Both the position numbers and the translations under genes were made by a program. The notes below the pieces were generated by a model. The model saw nothing but the letters and a program-made list of their open reading frames with translations. It was not told where the DNA came from and ran no database searches. Of a DNA stretch of 64,000 bases, positions 52,148 to 64,000 are shown piece after piece (the stretch's first letter is position 1; each line of letters opens with the position of its first letter). The stretch is from Xiphydria camelus (lineage: Eukaryota > Arthropoda > Insecta > Hymenoptera > Xiphydriidae). The stretch spans positions 9,534,822-9,598,821 of the forward strand of contig OY783193.1 of NCBI GenBank assembly GCA_963678675.1, read 5' to 3'.

Positions 52148-55100
52148 TTCCGCAAGAAATCATCGATATCTCGGTGTTCCGTTGAGATTTCCTCAATAAA
52201 TCTATCATTTTCGTAATCAGCGCGAAAAAATACATAAGATAGGATGGTCGAGAATTCGATTCCAGAGATTTCGATTTTTGCGAAAAATCGCATTTTCTGT
52301 AAGGTCCCGACCTTACAGAAATTGTCAATTTTTTCGAAAAATGAAAATCTTCGGAATTGGAATCTCGACCACCCTATCCGATGTATTTTTTTACGCTGAT
52401 TCCGAAAAGCACGGTTATTTGGTCGAAATCTCAAAGGAAATATGAAATAACGCTGATTTTGTGTATAAACAAATTTTTTTTTCCGCAAGAAATCATCGAT
52501 ATCTCGGTGTTCCGTTGAGATTTCTTCAATAAATCTATCATTTTCGTAATCAGCGCGAAAAAATACATAAGATAGGATGGTCGAGAATTCGATTCCAGAG
52601 ATTTCGATTTTTGCGAAAAATCGCATTTTCTGTAAGGTCCCGACCTTACAGAAATTGTCAATTTTTTCGAAAAATGAAAATCTTCGGAATTGGAATCTCG
52701 ACCACCCTATCCGATGTATTTTTTTACGCAGATTCCGAAAAGCACGGTTATTTGGTCGAAATCTCAAAGGAAATATGAAATAACGCTGATTTTGTGTATA
52801 AACAAATTTTTTTTTCCGCAAGAAATCATCGATATCTCGGTGTTCCGTTGAGATTTCCTCAATAAATCTATCATTTTCGTAATCAGCGCGAAAAAATACA
52901 TAAGATAGGATGGTCGAGAATTCGATTCCAGAGATTTCGATTTTTGCGAAAAATCGCATTTTCTGTAAGGTCCCGACCTTACAGAAATTGTCAATTTTTT
53001 CGAAAAATGAAAATATTCGGAATTGGAATCTCGACCACCCTATCCGATGTATTTTTTTACGCTGATTCCGAAAAGCACGGTTATTTGGTCGAAATCTCAA
53101 AGGAAATATGAAATAACGCTGATTTTGTGTATAAACAAATTTTTTTTTACGCAAGAAATCATCGATATCTCGGTGTTCCGTTGAGATTTCCTCAATAAAT
53201 CTATCATTTTCGTAATCAGCGCGAAAAAATACATAAGATAGGATGGTCGAGAATTCGATTCCAGAGATTTCGATTTTTGCGAAAAATCGCATTTTCTGTA
53301 AGGTCCCGACCTTACAGAAATTGTCAATTTTTTCGAAAAATGAAAATCTTCGGAATTGAAATCTCGACCACCCTATCCGATGTATTTTTTTACGCTGATT
53401 CCGAAAAGCACGGTTATTTGGTCGAAATCTCAAAGGAAATATGAAATAACGCTGATTTTGTGTATAAACAAATTTTTTTTTCCGCAAGAAATCATCGATA
53501 TCTCGGTGTTCCGTTGAGATTTCCTCAATAAATCTATCATTTTCGTAATCAGCGCGAAAAAATACATAAGATAGGATGGCCGAGAATTCGATTCCAGAGA
53601 TTTCGATTTTTGCGAAAAATCGCATTTTCTGTAAGGTCCCGACCTTACAGAAATTGTCAATTTTTTCGAAAAATGAAAATCTTCGGAATTGGAATCTCGA
53701 CCACCCTATCCGATGTATTTTTTTACGCTGATTCCGAAAAGCACGGTTATTTGGTCGAAATCTCAAAGGAAATATGAAATAACGCTGATTTTGTGTATAA
53801 ACAAATTTTTTTTTCCGCAAGAAATCATCGATATCTCGGTGTTCCGTTGAGATTTCCTCAATAAATCTATCATTTTCGTAATCAGCGCGAAAAAATACAT
53901 AAGATAGGATGGTCGAGAATTCGATTCCAGAGATTTCGATTTTTGCGAAAAATCGCATTTTCTGTAAGGTCCCGACCTTACAGAAATTGTCAATTTTTTC
54001 GAAAAATGAAAATCTTCGGAATTGGAATCTCGACCACCCTATCCGATGTATTTTTTTACGCTGATTCCGAAAAGCACGGTTATTTGGTCGAAATCTCAAA
54101 GGAAATATGAAATAACGCTGATTTTGTGTATAAACAAATTTTTTTTTCCGCAAGAAATCATCGATATCTCGGTGTTCCGTTGAGATTTCTTCAATAAATC
54201 TATCATTTTCGTAATCAGCGCGAAAAAATACATAAGATAGGATGGTCGAGAATTCGATTCCAGAGATTTCGATTTTTGCGAAAAATCGCATTTTCTGTAA
54301 GGTCCCGACCTTACAGAAATTGTCAATTTTTTCGAAAAATGAAAATCTTCGGAATTGGAATCTCGACCACCCTATCCGATGTATTTTTTTACGCTGATTC
54401 CGAAAAGCACGGTTATTTGGTCGAAATCTCAAAGGAAATATGAAATAACGCTGATTTTGTGTATAAACAAATTTTTTTTTCCGCAAGAAATCATCGATAT
54501 CTCGGTGTTCCGTTGAGATTTCCTCAATAAATCTATCATTTTCGTAATCAGCGCGAAAAAATACATAAGATAGGATGGTCGAGAATTCGATTCCAGAGAT
54601 TTCGATTTTTGCGAAAAATCGCATTTTCTGTAAGGTCCCGACCTTACAGAAATTGTCAATTTTTTCGAAAAATGAAAATCTTCGGAATTGGAATCTCGAC
54701 CACCCTATCCGATGTATTTTTTTACGCTGATTCCGAAAAGCACGGTTATTTGGTCGAAATCTCAAAGGAAATATGAAATAACGCTGATTTTGTGTATAAA
54801 CAAATTTTTTTTTCCGCAAGAAATCATCGATATCTCGGTGTTCCGTTGAGATTTCTTCAATAAATCTATCATTTTCGTAATCAGCGCGAAAAAATACATA
54901 AGATAGGATGGTCGAGAATTCGATTCCAGAGATTTCGATTTTTGCGAAAAATCGCATTTTCTGTAAGGTCCCGACCTTACAGAAATTGTCAATTTTTTCG
55001 AAAAATGAAAATCTTCGGAATTGGAATCTCGACCACCCTATCCGATGTATTTTTTTACGCAGATTCCGAAAAGCACGGTTATTTGGTCGAAATCTCAAAG

Positions 55101-55305
55101 GAAATATGAAATAACGCTGATTTTGTGTATAAACAAATTTTTTTTTCCGCAAGAAATCATCGATATCTCGGTGTTCCGTTGAGATTTCCTCAATAAATCT
55201 ATCATTTTCGTAATCAGCGCGAAAAAATACATAAGATAGGATGGTCGAGAATTCGATTCCAGAGATTTCGATTTTTGCGAAAAATCGCATTTTCTGTAAG
55301 GTCCC

Positions 55306-57303
55306 GACCTTACAGAAATTGTCAATTTTTTCGAAAAATGAAAATCTTCGGAATTGGAATCTCGACCACCCTATCCGATGTATTTTTTTACGCTGATTCC
55401 GAAAAGCACGGTTATTTGGTCGAAATCTCAAAGGAAATATGAAATAACGCTGATTTTGTGTATAAACAAATTTTTTTTTTCGCAAGAAATCATCGATATC
55501 TCGGTGTTCCGTTGAGATTTCCTCAATAAATCTATCATTTTCGTAATCAGCGCGAAAAAATACATAAGATAGGATGGTCGAGAATTCGATTCCAGAGATT
55601 TCGATTTTTGCGAAAAATCGCATTTTCTGTAAGGTCCCGACCTTACAGAAATTGTCAATTTTTTCGAAAAATGAAAATCTTCGGAATTGGAATCTCGACC
55701 ACCCTATCCGATGTATTTTTTTACGCTGATTCCGAAAAGCACGGTTATTTGGTCGAAATCTCAAAGGAAATATGAAATAACGCTGATTTTGTGTATAAAC
55801 AAATTTTTTTTTTCGCAAGAAATCATCGATATCTCGGTGTTCCGTTGAGATTTCCTCAATAAATCTATCATTTTCGTAATCAGCGCGAAAAAATACATAA
55901 GATAGGATGGTCGAGAATTCGATTCCAGAGATTTCGATTTTTGCGAAAAATCGCATTTTCTGTAAGGTCCCGACCTTACAGAAATTGTCAATTTTTTCGA
56001 AAAATGAAAATCTTCGGAATTGGAATCTCGACCACCCTATCCGATGTATTTTTTTACGCTGATTCCGAAAAGCACGGTTATTTGGTCGAAATCTCAAAGG
56101 AAATATGAAATAACGCTGATTTTGTGTATAAACAAATTTTTTTTTCCGCAAGAAATCATCGATATCTCGGTGTTCCGTTGAGATTTCTTCAATAAATCTA
56201 TCATTTTCGTAATCAGCGCGAAAAAATACATAAGATAGGATGGTCGAGAATTCGATTCCAGAGATTTCGATTTTTGCGAAAAATCGCATTTTCTGTAAGG
56301 TCCCGACCTTACAGAAATTGTCAATTTTTTCGAAAAATGAAAATATTCGGAATTGGAATCTCGACCACCCTATCCGATGTATTTTTTTACGCTGATTCCG
56401 AAAAGCACGGTTATTTGGTCGAAATCTCAAAGGAAATATGAAATAACGCTGATTTTGTGTATAAACAAATTTTTTTTTCCGCAAGAAATCATCGATATCT
56501 CGGTGTTCCGTTGAGATTTCCTCAATAAATCTATCATTTTCGTAATCAGCGCGAAAAAATACATAAGATAGGATGGTCGAGAATTCGATTCCAGAGATTT
56601 CGATTTTTGCGAAAAATCGCATTTTCTGTAAGGTCCCGACCTTACAGAAATTGTCAATTTTTTCGAAAAATGAAAATCTTCGGAATTGAAATCTCGACCA
56701 CCCTATCCGATGTATTTTTTTACGCTGATTCCGAAAAGCACGGTTATTTGGTCGAAATCTCAAAGGAAATATGAAATAACGCTGATTTTGTGTATAAACA
56801 AATTTTTTTTTCCGCAAGAAATCATCGATATCTCGGTGTTCCGTTGAGATTTCTTCAATAAATCTATCATTTTCGTAATCAGCGCGAAAAAATACATAAG
56901 ATAGGATGGTCGAGAATTCGATTCCAGAGATTTCGATTTTTGCGAAAAATCGCATTTTCTGTAAGGTCCCGACCTTACAGAAATTGTCAATTTTTTCGAA
57001 AAATGAAAATATTCGGAATTGGAATCTCGACCACCCTATCCGATGTATTTTTTTACGCTGATTCCGAAAAGCACGGTTATTTGGTCGAAATCTCAAAGGA
57101 AATATGAAATAACGCTGATTTTGTGTATAAACAAATTTTTTTTTCCGCAAGAAATCATCGATATCTCGGTGTTCCGTTGAGATTTCCTCAATAAATCTAT
57201 CATTTTCGTAATCAGCGCGAAAAAATACATAAGATAGGATGGTCGAGAATTCGATTCCAGAGATTTCGATTTTTGCGAAAAATCGCATTTTCTGTAAGGT
57301 CCC
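55306..57303. repeat. Units 167-172, mixed monomers
   Basis: Two tcgc units, a tttcTtcaat unit, aaaatAttc (unit 170), ttgAaatctc with tttcTtcaat (171) and aaaatAttc (172). The aaaatAttc/ttgAaatctc pair echoes domain D but without the acgc change, so this looks like a recombinant transition zone between two blocks. Confidence 0.75.
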
Positions 57304-60300
57304 GACCTTACAGAAATTGTCAATTTTTTCGAAAAATGAAAATCTTCGGAACTGGAATCTCGACCACCCTATCCGATGTATTTTTTTACGCTGATTCCGA
57401 AAAGCACGGTTATTTGGTCGAAATCTCAAAGGAAATATGAAATAACGCTGATTTTGTGTATAAACAAATTTTTTTTTCCGCAAGAAATCATCGATATCTC
57501 GGTGTTCCGTTGAGATTTCTTCAATAAATCTATCATTTTCGTAATCAGCGCGAAAAAATACATAAGATAGGATGGTCGAGAATTCGATTCCAGAGATTTC
57601 GATTTTTGCGAAAAATCGCATTTTCTGTAAGGTCCCGACCTTACAGAAATTGTCAATTTTTTCGAAAAATGAAAATCTTCGGAATTGGAATCTCGACCAC
57701 CCTATCCGATGTATTTTTTTACGCAGATTCCGAAAAGCACGGTTATTTGGTCGAAATCTCAAAGGAAATATGAAATAACGCTGATTTTGTGTATAAACAA
57801 ATTTTTTTTTCCGCAAGAAATCATCGATATCTCGGTGTTCCGTTGAGATTTCCTCAATAAATCTATCATTTTCGTAATCAGCGCGAAAAAATACATAAGA
57901 TAGGATGGTCGAGAATTCGATTCCAGAGATTTCGATTTTTGCGAAAAATCGCATTTTCTGTAAGGTCCCGACCTTACAGAAATTGTCAATTTTTTCGAAA
58001 AATGAAAATCTTCGGAATTGGAATCTCGACCACCCTATCCGATGTATTTTTTTACGCTGATTCCGAAAAGCACGGTTATTTGGTCGAAATCTCAAAGGAA
58101 ATATGAAATAACGCTGATTTTGTGTATAAACAAATTTTTTTTTCCGCAAGAAATCATCGATATCTCGGTGTTCCGTTGAGATTTCTTCAATAAATCTATC
58201 ATTTTCGTAATCAGCGCGAAAAAATACATAAGATAGGATGGTCGAGAATTCGATTCCAGAGATTTCGATTTTTGCGAAAAATCGCATTTTCTGTAAGGTC
58301 CCGACCTTACAGAAATTGTCAATTTTTTCGAAAAATGAAAATCTTCGGAATTGGAATCTCGACCACCCTATCCGATGTATTTTTTTACGCAGATTCCGAA
58401 AAGCACGGTTATTTGGTCGAAATCTCAAAGGAAATATGAAATAACGCTGATTTTGTGTATAAACAAATTTTTTTTCCGCAAGAAATCATCGATATCTCGG
58501 TGTTCCGTTGAGATTTCCTCAATAAATCTATCATTTTCGTAATCAGCGCGAAAAAATACATAAGATAGGATGGTCGAGAATTCGATTCCAGAGATTTCGA
58601 TTTTTGCGAAAAATCGCATTTTCTGTAAGGTCCCGACCTTACAGAAATTGTCAATTTTTTCGAAAAATGAAAATCTTCGGAATTGGAATCTCGACCACCC
58701 TATCCGATGTATTTTTTTACGCTGATTCCGAAAAGCACGGTTATTTGGTCGAAATCTCAAAGGAAATATGAAATAACGCTGATTTTGTGTATAAACAAAT
58801 TTTTTTTTTCGCAAGAAATCATCGATATCTCGGTGTTCCGTTGAGATTTCCTCAATAAATCTATCATTTTCGTAATCAGCGCGAAAAAATACATAAGATA
58901 GGATGGTCGAGAATTCGATTCCAGAGATTTCGATTTTTGCGAAAAATCGCATTTTCTGTAAGGTCCCGACCTTACAGAAATTGTCAATTTTTTCGAAAAA
59001 TGAAAATCTTCGGAATTGGAATCTCGACCACCCTATCCGATGTATTTTTTTACGCTGATTCCGAAAAGCACGGTTATTTGGTCGAAATCTCAAAGGAAAT
59101 ATGAAATAACGCTGATTTTGTGTATAAACAAATTTTTTTTTTCGCAAGAAATCATCGATATCTCGGTGTTCCGTTGAGATTTCCTCAATAAATCTATCAT
59201 TTTCGTAATCAGCGCGAAAAAATACATAAGATAGGATGGTCGAGAATTCGATTCCAGAGATTTCGATTTTTGCGAAAAATCGCATTTTCTGTAAGGTCCC
59301 GACCTTACAGAAATTGTCAATTTTTTCGAAAAATGAAAATCTTCGGAATTGGAATCTCGACCACCCTATCCGATGTATTTTTTTACGCTGATTCCGAAAA
59401 GCACGGTTATTTGGTCGAAATCTCAAAGGAAATATGAAATAACGCTGATTTTGTGTATAAACAAATTTTTTTTTTCGCAAGAAATCATCGATATCTCGGT
59501 GTTCCGTTGAGATTTCCTCAATAAATCTATCATTTTCGTAATCAGCGCGAAAAAATACATAAGATAGGATGGTCGAGAATTCGATTCCAGAGATTTCGAT
59601 TTTTGCGAAAAATCGCATTTTCTGTAAGGTCCCGACCTTACAGAAATTGTCAATTTTTTCGAAAAATGAAAATCTTCGGAATTGGAATCTCGACCACCCT
59701 ATCCGATGTATTTTTTTACGCTGATTCCGAAAAGCACGGTTATTTGGTCGAAATCTCAAAGGAAATATGAAATAACGCTGATTTTGTGTATAAACAAATT
59801 TTTTTTTCCGCAAGAAATCATCGATATCTCGGTGTTCCGTTGAGATTTCTTCAATAAATCTATCATTTTCGTAATCAGCGCGAAAAAATACATAAGATAG
59901 GATGGTCGAGAATTCGATTCCAGAGATTTCGATTTTTGCGAAAAATCGCATTTTCTGTAAGGTCCCGACCTTACAGAAATTGTCAATTTTTTCGAAAAAT
60001 GAAAATCTTCGGAATTGGAATCTCGACCACCCTATCCGATGTATTTTTTTACGCAGATTCCGAAAAGCACGGTTATTTGGTCGAAATCTCAAAGGAAATA
60101 TGAAATAACGCTGATTTTGTGTATAAACAAATTTTTTTTTCCGCAAGAAATCATCGATATCTCGGTGTTCCGTTGAGATTTCCTCAATAAATCTATCATT
60201 TTCGTAATCAGCGCGAAAAAATACATAAGATAGGATGGTCGAGAATTCGATTCCAGAGATTTCGATTTTTGCGAAAAATCGCATTTTCTGTAAGGTCCCG

Positions 60301-60632
60301 ACCTTACAGAAATTGTCAATTTTTTCGAAAAATGAAAATCTTCGGAATTGGAATCTCGACCACCCTATCCGATGTATTTTTTTACGCTGATTCCGAAAAG
60401 CACGGTTATTTGGTCGAAATCTCAAAGGAAATATGAAATAACGCTGATTTTGTGTATAAACAAATTTTTTTTTTCGCAAGAAATCATCGATATCTCGGTG
60501 TTCCGTTGAGATTTCCTCAATAAATCTATCATTTTCGTAATCAGCGCGAAAAAATACATAAGATAGGATGGTCGAGAATTCGATTCCAGAGATTTCGATT
60601 TTTGCGAAAAATCGCATTTTCTGTAAGGTCCC
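57304..60632. repeat. 10-mer higher-order repeat E, copy 1 (3329 bp)
   Basis: Units 173-182 show: ggaaCtgg with tttcTtcaat; acgcAgatt; tttcTtcaat; acgcAgatt with T8; three tcgc; tttcTtcaat; acgcAgatt; tcgc. Copy 2 has the same order. ggaaCtgg lies at 57352 and 60681, 3329 bp apart (10 x 333 - 1, from the T8 tract). Confidence 0.92.
58468..58475. repeat. T8 tract, -1 bp
   Basis: Eight T at axis B of unit 176 instead of nine. The same T8 recurs 3329 bp on at 61797. Confidence 0.9.
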
Positions 60633-63600
60633 GACCTTACAGAAATTGTCAATTTTTTCGAAAAATGAAAATCTTCGGAACTGGAATCTCGACCACCCTA
60701 TCCGATGTATTTTTTTACGCTGATTCCGAAAAGCACGGTTATTTGGTCGAAATCTCAAAGGAAATATGAAATAACGCTGATTTTGTGTATAAACAAATTT
60801 TTTTTTCCGCAAGAAATCATCGATATCTCGGTGTTCCGTTGAGATTTCTTCAATAAATCTATCATTTTCGTAATCAGCGCGAAAAAATACATAAGATAGG
60901 ATGGTCGAGAATTCGATTCCAGAGATTTCGATTTTTGCGAAAAATCGCATTTTCTGTAAGGTCCCGACCTTACAGAAATTGTCAATTTTTTCGAAAAATG
61001 AAAATCTTCGGAATTGGAATCTCGACCACCCTATCCGATGTATTTTTTTACGCAGATTCCGAAAAGCACGGTTATTTGGTCGAAATCTCAAAGGAAATAT
61101 GAAATAACGCTGATTTTGTGTATAAACAAATTTTTTTTTCCGCAAGAAATCATCGATATCTCGGTGTTCCGTTGAGATTTCCTCAATAAATCTATCATTT
61201 TCGTAATCAGCGCGAAAAAATACATAAGATAGGATGGTCGAGAATTCGATTCCAGAGATTTCGATTTTTGCGAAAAATCGCATTTTCTGTAAGGTCCCGA
61301 CCTTACAGAAATTGTCAATTTTTTCGAAAAATGAAAATCTTCGGAATTGGAATCTCGACCACCCTATCCGATGTATTTTTTTACGCTGATTCCGAAAAGC
61401 ACGGTTATTTGGTCGAAATCTCAAAGGAAATATGAAATAACGCTGATTTTGTGTATAAACAAATTTTTTTTTCCGCAAGAAATCATCGATATCTCGGTGT
61501 TCCGTTGAGATTTCTTCAATAAATCTATCATTTTCGTAATCAGCGCGAAAAAATACATAAGATAGGATGGTCGAGAATTCGATTCCAGAGATTTCGATTT
61601 TTGCGAAAAATCGCATTTTCTGTAAGGTCCCGACCTTACAGAAATTGTCAATTTTTTCGAAAAATGAAAATCTTCGGAATTGGAATCTCGACCACCCTAT
61701 CCGATGTATTTTTTTACGCAGATTCCGAAAAGCACGGTTATTTGGTCGAAATCTCAAAGGAAATATGAAATAACGCTGATTTTGTGTATAAACAAATTTT
61801 TTTTCCGCAAGAAATCATCGATATCTCGGTGTTCCGTTGAGATTTCCTCAATAAATCTATCATTTTCGTAATCAGCGCGAAAAAATACATAAGATAGGAT
61901 GGTCGAGAATTCGATTCCAGAGATTTCGATTTTTGCGAAAAATCGCATTTTCTGTAAGGTCCCGACCTTACAGAAATTGTCAATTTTTTCGAAAAATGAA
62001 AATCTTCGGAATTGGAATCTCGACCACCCTATCCGATGTATTTTTTTACGCTGATTCCGAAAAGCACGGTTATTTGGTCGAAATCTCAAAGGAAATATGA
62101 AATAACGCTGATTTTGTGTATAAACAAATTTTTTTTTTCGCAAGAAATCATCGATATCTCGGTGTTCCGTTGAGATTTCCTCAATAAATCTATCATTTTC
62201 GTAATCAGCGCGAAAAAATACATAAGATAGGATGGTCGAGAATTCGATTCCAGAGATTTCGATTTTTGCGAAAAATCGCATTTTCTGTAAGGTCCCGACC
62301 TTACAGAAATTGTCAATTTTTTCGAAAAATGAAAATCTTCGGAATTGGAATCTCGACCACCCTATCCGATGTATTTTTTTACGCTGATTCCGAAAAGCAC
62401 GGTTATTTGGTCGAAATCTCAAAGGAAATATGAAATAACGCTGATTTTGTGTATAAACAAATTTTTTTTTTCGCAAGAAATCATCGATATCTCGGTGTTC
62501 CGTTGAGATTTCCTCAATAAATCTATCATTTTCGTAATCAGCGCGAAAAAATACATAAGATAGGATGGTCGAGAATTCGATTCCAGAGATTTCGATTTTT
62601 GCGAAAAATCGCATTTTCTGTAAGGTCCCGACCTTACAGAAATTGTCAATTTTTTCGAAAAATGAAAATCTTCGGAATTGGAATCTCGACCACCCTATCC
62701 GATGTATTTTTTTACGCTGATTCCGAAAAGCACGGTTATTTGGTCGAAATCTCAAAGGAAATATGAAATAACGCTGATTTTGTGTATAAACAAATTTTTT
62801 TTTTCGCAAGAAATCATCGATATCTCGGTGTTCCGTTGAGATTTCCTCAATAAATCTATCATTTTCGTAATCAGCGCGAAAAAATACATAAGATAGGATG
62901 GTCGAGAATTCGATTCCAGAGATTTCGATTTTTGCGAAAAATCGCATTTTCTGTAAGGTCCCGACCTTACAGAAATTGTCAATTTTTTCGAAAAATGAAA
63001 ATCTTCGGAATTGGAATCTCGACCACCCTATCCGATGTATTTTTTTACGCTGATTCCGAAAAGCACGGTTATTTGGTCGAAATCTCAAAGGAAATATGAA
63101 ATAACGCTGATTTTGTGTATAAACAAATTTTTTTTTCCGCAAGAAATCATCGATATCTCGGTGTTCCGTTGAGATTTCTTCAATAAATCTATCATTTTCG
63201 TAATCAGCGCGAAAAAATACATAAGATAGGATGGTCGAGAATTCGATTCCAGAGATTTCGATTTTTGCGAAAAATCGCATTTTCTGTAAGGTCCCGACCT
63301 TACAGAAATTGTCAATTTTTTCGAAAAATGAAAATCTTCGGAATTGGAATCTCGACCACCCTATCCGATGTATTTTTTTACGCAGATTCCGAAAAGCACG
63401 GTTATTTGGTCGAAATCTCAAAGGAAATATGAAATAACGCTGATTTTGTGTATAAACAAATTTTTTTTTCCGCAAGAAATCATCGATATCTCGGTGTTCC
63501 GTTGAGATTTCCTCAATAAATCTATCATTTTCGTAATCAGCGCGAAAAAATACATAAGATAGGATGGTCGAGAATTCGATTCCAGAGATTTCGATTTTTG

Positions 63601-63961
63601 CGAAAAATCGCATTTTCTGTAAGGTCCCGACCTTACAGAAATTGTCAATTTTTTCGAAAAATGAAAATCTTCGGAATTGGAATCTCGACCACCCTATCCG
63701 ATGTATTTTTTTACGCTGATTCCGAAAAGCACGGTTATTTGGTCGAAATCTCAAAGGAAATATGAAATAACGCTGATTTTGTGTATAAACAAATTTTTTT
63801 TTTCGCAAGAAATCATCGATATCTCGGTGTTCCGTTGAGATTTCCTCAATAAATCTATCATTTTCGTAATCAGCGCGAAAAAATACATAAGATAGGATGG
63901 TCGAGAATTCGATTCCAGAGATTTCGATTTTTGCGAAAAATCGCATTTTCTGTAAGGTCCC
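60633..63961. repeat. 10-mer higher-order repeat E, copy 2 (3329 bp)
   Basis: Units 183-192 repeat units 173-182 with no diagnostic difference. The window ends 39 bp later, so a third copy may follow. Confidence 0.92.
61797..61804. repeat. T8 tract, -1 bp
   Basis: Eight T at axis B of unit 186, the partner of 58468-58475. Confidence 0.9.
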
Positions 63962-64000
63962 GACCTTACAGAAATTGTCAATTTTTTCGAAAAATGAAAA
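63962..64000. repeat. Partial monomer at the right window edge
   Basis: The first 39 bp of half-unit R, matching consensus. The array continues to the right, and the marker that would show a third 3329-bp copy lies just outside. Confidence 0.95.

Larger units (their letters stand above)
48978..55305. repeat. Domain D, second long copy (6328 bp) of the 6994-bp segment
   Basis: Units 148-162 match units 127-141 marker for marker. The offset is 6994 bp for the G in the T tract (45150/52144), the atggCcgag change (46586/53580) and T10 (42149/49143). The copy then lacks the equivalent of unit 142 (46980-47312, ataaaAaaa with gattCcgat), so one monomer has been lost at about 53974. It ends with three units matching 143-145 and an acgcAgatt unit. 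Confidence 0.9.
1..64000. repeat. Satellite DNA array, 333-bp monomer, 192 full copies
   Basis: Every part of the window is the same 333-bp sequence repeated head to tail. Successive copies of any landmark fall exactly 333 bp apart, except at eight sites where the step is 332 or 334. Counting from axis A (base 26), 192 complete units end at 63961, with partial units at 1-25 and 63962-64000. Most copies carry one to four recurrent base variants, so copies are about 98.5% or more alike. Each monomer carries one EcoRI site (302-307 in the first unit) and overlapping ClaI and EcoRV sites (212-220), so digestion should give a 333-bp ladder. No unique sequence, transposon or gene interrupts the array. 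A long homogeneous array of this kind is typical of eukaryotic centromeric or other heterochromatic satellites; that placement is inference. I do not recognise a named satellite family. Confidence 0.98.

Noticed and set aside
58351..58542. 63-residue plus-strand frames at 58351-58542 and 61680-61871
   Set aside because: They appear only where the T8 tract shifts the frame, and they are duplicates of one another.
3462..63946. Eight giant minus-strand open frames (730 to 8212 codons) as genes for repeat proteins
   Set aside because: They are one stop-free 111-codon frame repeated by a period divisible by 3. They begin and end at 1-bp indels, have no unique ends, no recognisable domain and no excess of silent changes.
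1..64000. CRISPR array
   Set aside because: There are no short repeats separated by unique spacers. The whole 333-bp period is conserved.
1..64000. Transposon with terminal inverted repeats
   Set aside because: The inverted symmetry fills the whole monomer. There is no internal transposase, and no target-site duplication can be defined in a continuous tandem array.
1..64000. Assembly artefact made by looping one read
   Set aside because: Non-identical monomers in ordered higher-order patterns with distinct markers argue for a real array. Copy numbers within the duplications still depend on the assembly.

Overview
The whole 64 kb window is one uninterrupted satellite-DNA array. I find 192 complete monomers of 333 bp in head-to-tail order (26-63961), plus a 25-bp partial copy at the left end and a 39-bp partial copy at the right. 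Copies are very homogeneous, usually differing from consensus at about one to four positions. There is no recognisable gene, RNA gene, transposon, CRISPR array or unique sequence. Eight 1-bp length changes (four gains, four losses) cancel exactly, so 192 x 333 = 63936 bp.

Organism: this is almost certainly eukaryotic heterochromatin (centromeric, pericentromeric or subtelomeric), probably from an invertebrate. GC is about 35% by hand count, and CpG occurs about 22 times per monomer, roughly twice the composition expectation. This argues against a CpG-methylating germline. The species cannot be named from the sequence. A nematode or insect is a guess.

Main structural result: the 333-bp monomer is itself an old inverted dimer. 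Two half-units of about 166 bp lie in opposite orientation around axis A (a near-perfect hairpin centred on ggtcccgacc) and meet their neighbours at axis B (the aaattt next to a T9 tract). Hand alignment gives about 73% identity over 162 positions: about 80% in the ~92 bp nearest axis A and about 64% towards axis B. The array is therefore an alternation of + and - half-units of roughly nucleosome-repeat size.

Layout, from diagnostic base variants: 26-2023 mixed monomers; 2024-7352 a diverged relative of the 38-55 kb domain; 7353-9682 a partial copy of the next block; 9683-14343 a 14-monomer block holding two copies of a 6-mer (1998 bp); 14344-17673 mixed; 17674-21669 two related 5-mers (1665 bp); 21670-29994 two copies of a 10-mer (3330 bp) plus a further 5-mer; 29995-38319 mixed; 38320-55305 a nested domain with a 3331-bp period, a 6994-bp segmental duplication and an 8-mer; 55306-57303 mixed; 57304-63961 two copies of a 10-mer (3329 bp).

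Because 333 = 3 x 111, one minus-strand frame has no stop and runs on for up to 8212 codons. I read this as a by-product of the period rather than a gene: changes in that frame are not enriched for silent ones, and the 1-bp indels break it.
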